From: Ichthyophthirius multifiliis
Taxonomy: Eukaryota; Ciliophora; Oligohymenophorea; Hymenostomatida
NCBI RefSeq assembly: GCF_000220395.1
Contig: NW_004086081.1
Span: 1 to 64,000, forward strand
Direction of reading: 5' to 3'
DNA: 64,000 nucleotides
The first letter of the stretch is position 1. Every line of letters starts with the position of its first letter. A program made the position numbers and the translations under genes. Under the pieces are notes generated by a model. That model was not told the origin of the DNA. It did no database searches and was given only the letters and a program-made list of their open reading frames with translations. Shown here piece by piece: positions 62,630 through 64,000 of the stretch.

Positions 62630-63857
62630 TCAATCTTATATAAGATCTTATTCATTAATTAAATACTTATAATATTTTAGAGATTTATTTATAATCTTTT
62701 TAATATCTTCAGGAACATTTTAAAGATTTCCATTTAAATAATATTCGAAAATCTTCGAATTATTTTACCTAATTTTAATATTTTTTCTACTTTCTTTATA
62801 AAAAACCTCAAAACCTAATTCAAATAAAGCTTTAAATGCATTTCCTTCTAAAAGAATAAACATTCCTTCTTTATTTTCAAGTTTTTAAACTACTTTTTTA
62901 GTCCCAGAAAGAATATTAACTACTTCTTTAGCATAATGGTATAAGCTAAAATATTTTTAGGGTAGATTTTCAAAAGAATAAAATTTTTAAAAAGTTTATT
63001 TCTCGATAACTTTATTTATTTCTATTTATTTTCCATCTCCGGAAATTTTAAATAAAAGTTTTCCATTGCAAGCTTCCACAAGCAAACTACGATCTTCTTA
63101 AATTTCTATAAAACCATTTTTCGTCTTAATTTTTCCAACTTCAATATCCAAGTGTATCCGCATTGGTGATAAAAAAATTTAATTACTAGAAGTTTTTGAT
63201 GGGGCTTTTATAAATAAACTTCTATTAGTTGTGTTTAAAGAACTTACAGCCGTTGATAGAGAATCAAGTTAGTGAGATTCATTATATATTTATGCTTATT
63301 TTGTCTTTATTTAAATATTTTCGCGCCTTTTATTTAATAGCTATAGCTAATCGATATTTGAATTTATATACACATTCTCTTTTGACTGGTATATAAGTTA
63401 TTTTTCATTTGTATATTTTGGAACAGAAATCATTTCATTTTTTAAATTGTTATAATCAGGGCAATTTGATGACTTTTTTCTTGTTTTTAAATTCTAAAAT
63501 TAATTATATATATTATTTTGAAATAAAGAAATTTGTTTGTTTTTTTATATTTCGGTCAAAGAGTAATTTTCTTATGTTAATTTATTTATTTTTGTGGAAA
63601 TATTTAAATTATTAGAATTATTTGTAGTTTAATTTATTTAAGTTGGATAATGAAGCGAGTTTGATTTTGTTTATTTATTAAGGATTTTAGTATTGACATT
63701 GTTTTTATGTTACAGACATTTATTTAATGATCTTCTGTTATTATTGCTTAAATCTTGTAATATAAATTACTATCGTTAATTAAAATCATTAAAAGATTTA
63801 TTTAAGTTATTTGATTATAAATTGTAAGATTATTAATAATTTTATTAATATTATTAA

Positions 63858-63903
<46 letters not shown>

Positions 63904-64000
63904 TGCATTCTTTATAAAAACAATGATTTTTAATTTGCTATATATTATATCTTTCGTTTGGATTCCAAACAATTATATGTTCTAAGAGATCCTTGAGATT
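62630..64000 (-). CDS. PLK4: PLK4/SAK-type polo kinase, C-terminal part (truncated by window edge)
   Basis: 457 codons open from the edge to TGA. The first residues are the end of a kinase domain (DLLEHIIVWNPNERYNIQQI then KNHCFYKEC). Then comes a poly-Gln tract of 14 TAA codons and a Ser/Asn-rich linker. The C-terminal 260 residues match the cryptic polo-box region of PLK4: APSKTSSNQIFLSPMRIHL, LLFKISGDGK, YSFENLPQKYFSLYHYAKEV and FEVFYKESRKNIKIRQNNSK. PLK4 starts centriole/basal-body duplication. The catalytic residues lie outside the window. No frame error within the visible part. Confidence 0.82.
63860..63901 (-). repeat. (TAA)14 microsatellite encoding poly-Gln in PLK4
   Basis: Fourteen TAA codons directly after the kinase domain, followed by a further mixed Tyr/Gln stretch. 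Confidence 0.85.

Noticed and set aside
1-64000. tRNA, rRNA, snRNA, telomeric repeats, CRISPR arrays and transposases
   Set aside because: Looked for T-loop-like GGTTCGA, C4A2-type telomere repeats, snRNA-like cores and transposase motifs; none was seen by eye. A tRNAscan or Rfam search would be decisive.

Overview
The window is nuclear (macronuclear-style) DNA of an oligohymenophorean ciliate. Base composition is extremely AT-rich. Conserved proteins read through only if TAA and TAG encode glutamine and TGA is the sole stop; ribosomal protein uL6, COX15, CNOT9, RPN5 and SERINC all show this. Introns are tiny, mostly 37-100 nt, GT...AG and almost pure A/T. This fits Ichthyophthirius or a near relative better than Tetrahymena, but the assignment is inference. 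Standard-code ORF calls in such DNA are mostly noise, so genes here were read with the ciliate code and joined across introns. For most spliced genes the summed exon length was checked to be a multiple of three.

Layout. 1-13 kb: VPS18 (-), ribosomal protein L9/uL6 (+), a multi-pass membrane protein (+), an R2R3 Myb factor (-) and a poly-Q protein (-). 13-26 kb: a pseudokinase (+), a damaged EF-hand locus, a peroxisomal dienoyl-CoA isomerase (-), SERINC (+), a large acidic/Gln-rich protein (-), a secreted GH125 mannosidase (-) and a hypothetical protein (+). A 2.8-kb gene-poor gap follows. 28.8-46 kb: a 1327-aa EF-hand protein (+), COX15 (+), a small hypothetical protein (+), a TTD14-type P-loop/CYTH protein (+), a helical-repeat protein (-), a KDEL-receptor-like protein (+), glycerate kinase (-), a membrane protein (+) and a coiled-coil protein (-). 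46-64 kb: a UBE2S-type E2 (+), a tubulin-tyrosine-ligase-like enzyme (-), hypothetical proteins, CNOT9 (+), an EF-hand protein (+), proteasome lid subunit RPN5 (-), a cyclin (+), a sterol-desaturase-superfamily enzyme (+), a TMEM230-like protein (-) and a PLK4-type kinase (-) that runs off the right edge.

Genes are single-copy, on both strands, tightly packed and not in operons. They fall into housekeeping themes: vesicle traffic (VPS18, ERD2-like, TMEM230-like), mitochondria and peroxisomes (COX15, ECH1), ubiquitin and cell cycle (UBE2S, RPN5, cyclin, PLK4), cilia and tubulin (TTLL, EF-hand proteins) and mRNA decay (CNOT9). No tRNA, rRNA, CRISPR array or transposon was recognised.

Two cross-cutting observations stand out. 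About a dozen genes need exactly one extra A or T, usually inside a homopolymer, to restore their frame, and none needs one removed. Four (TAA/TAG)n microsatellites are in-frame poly-glutamine tracts.
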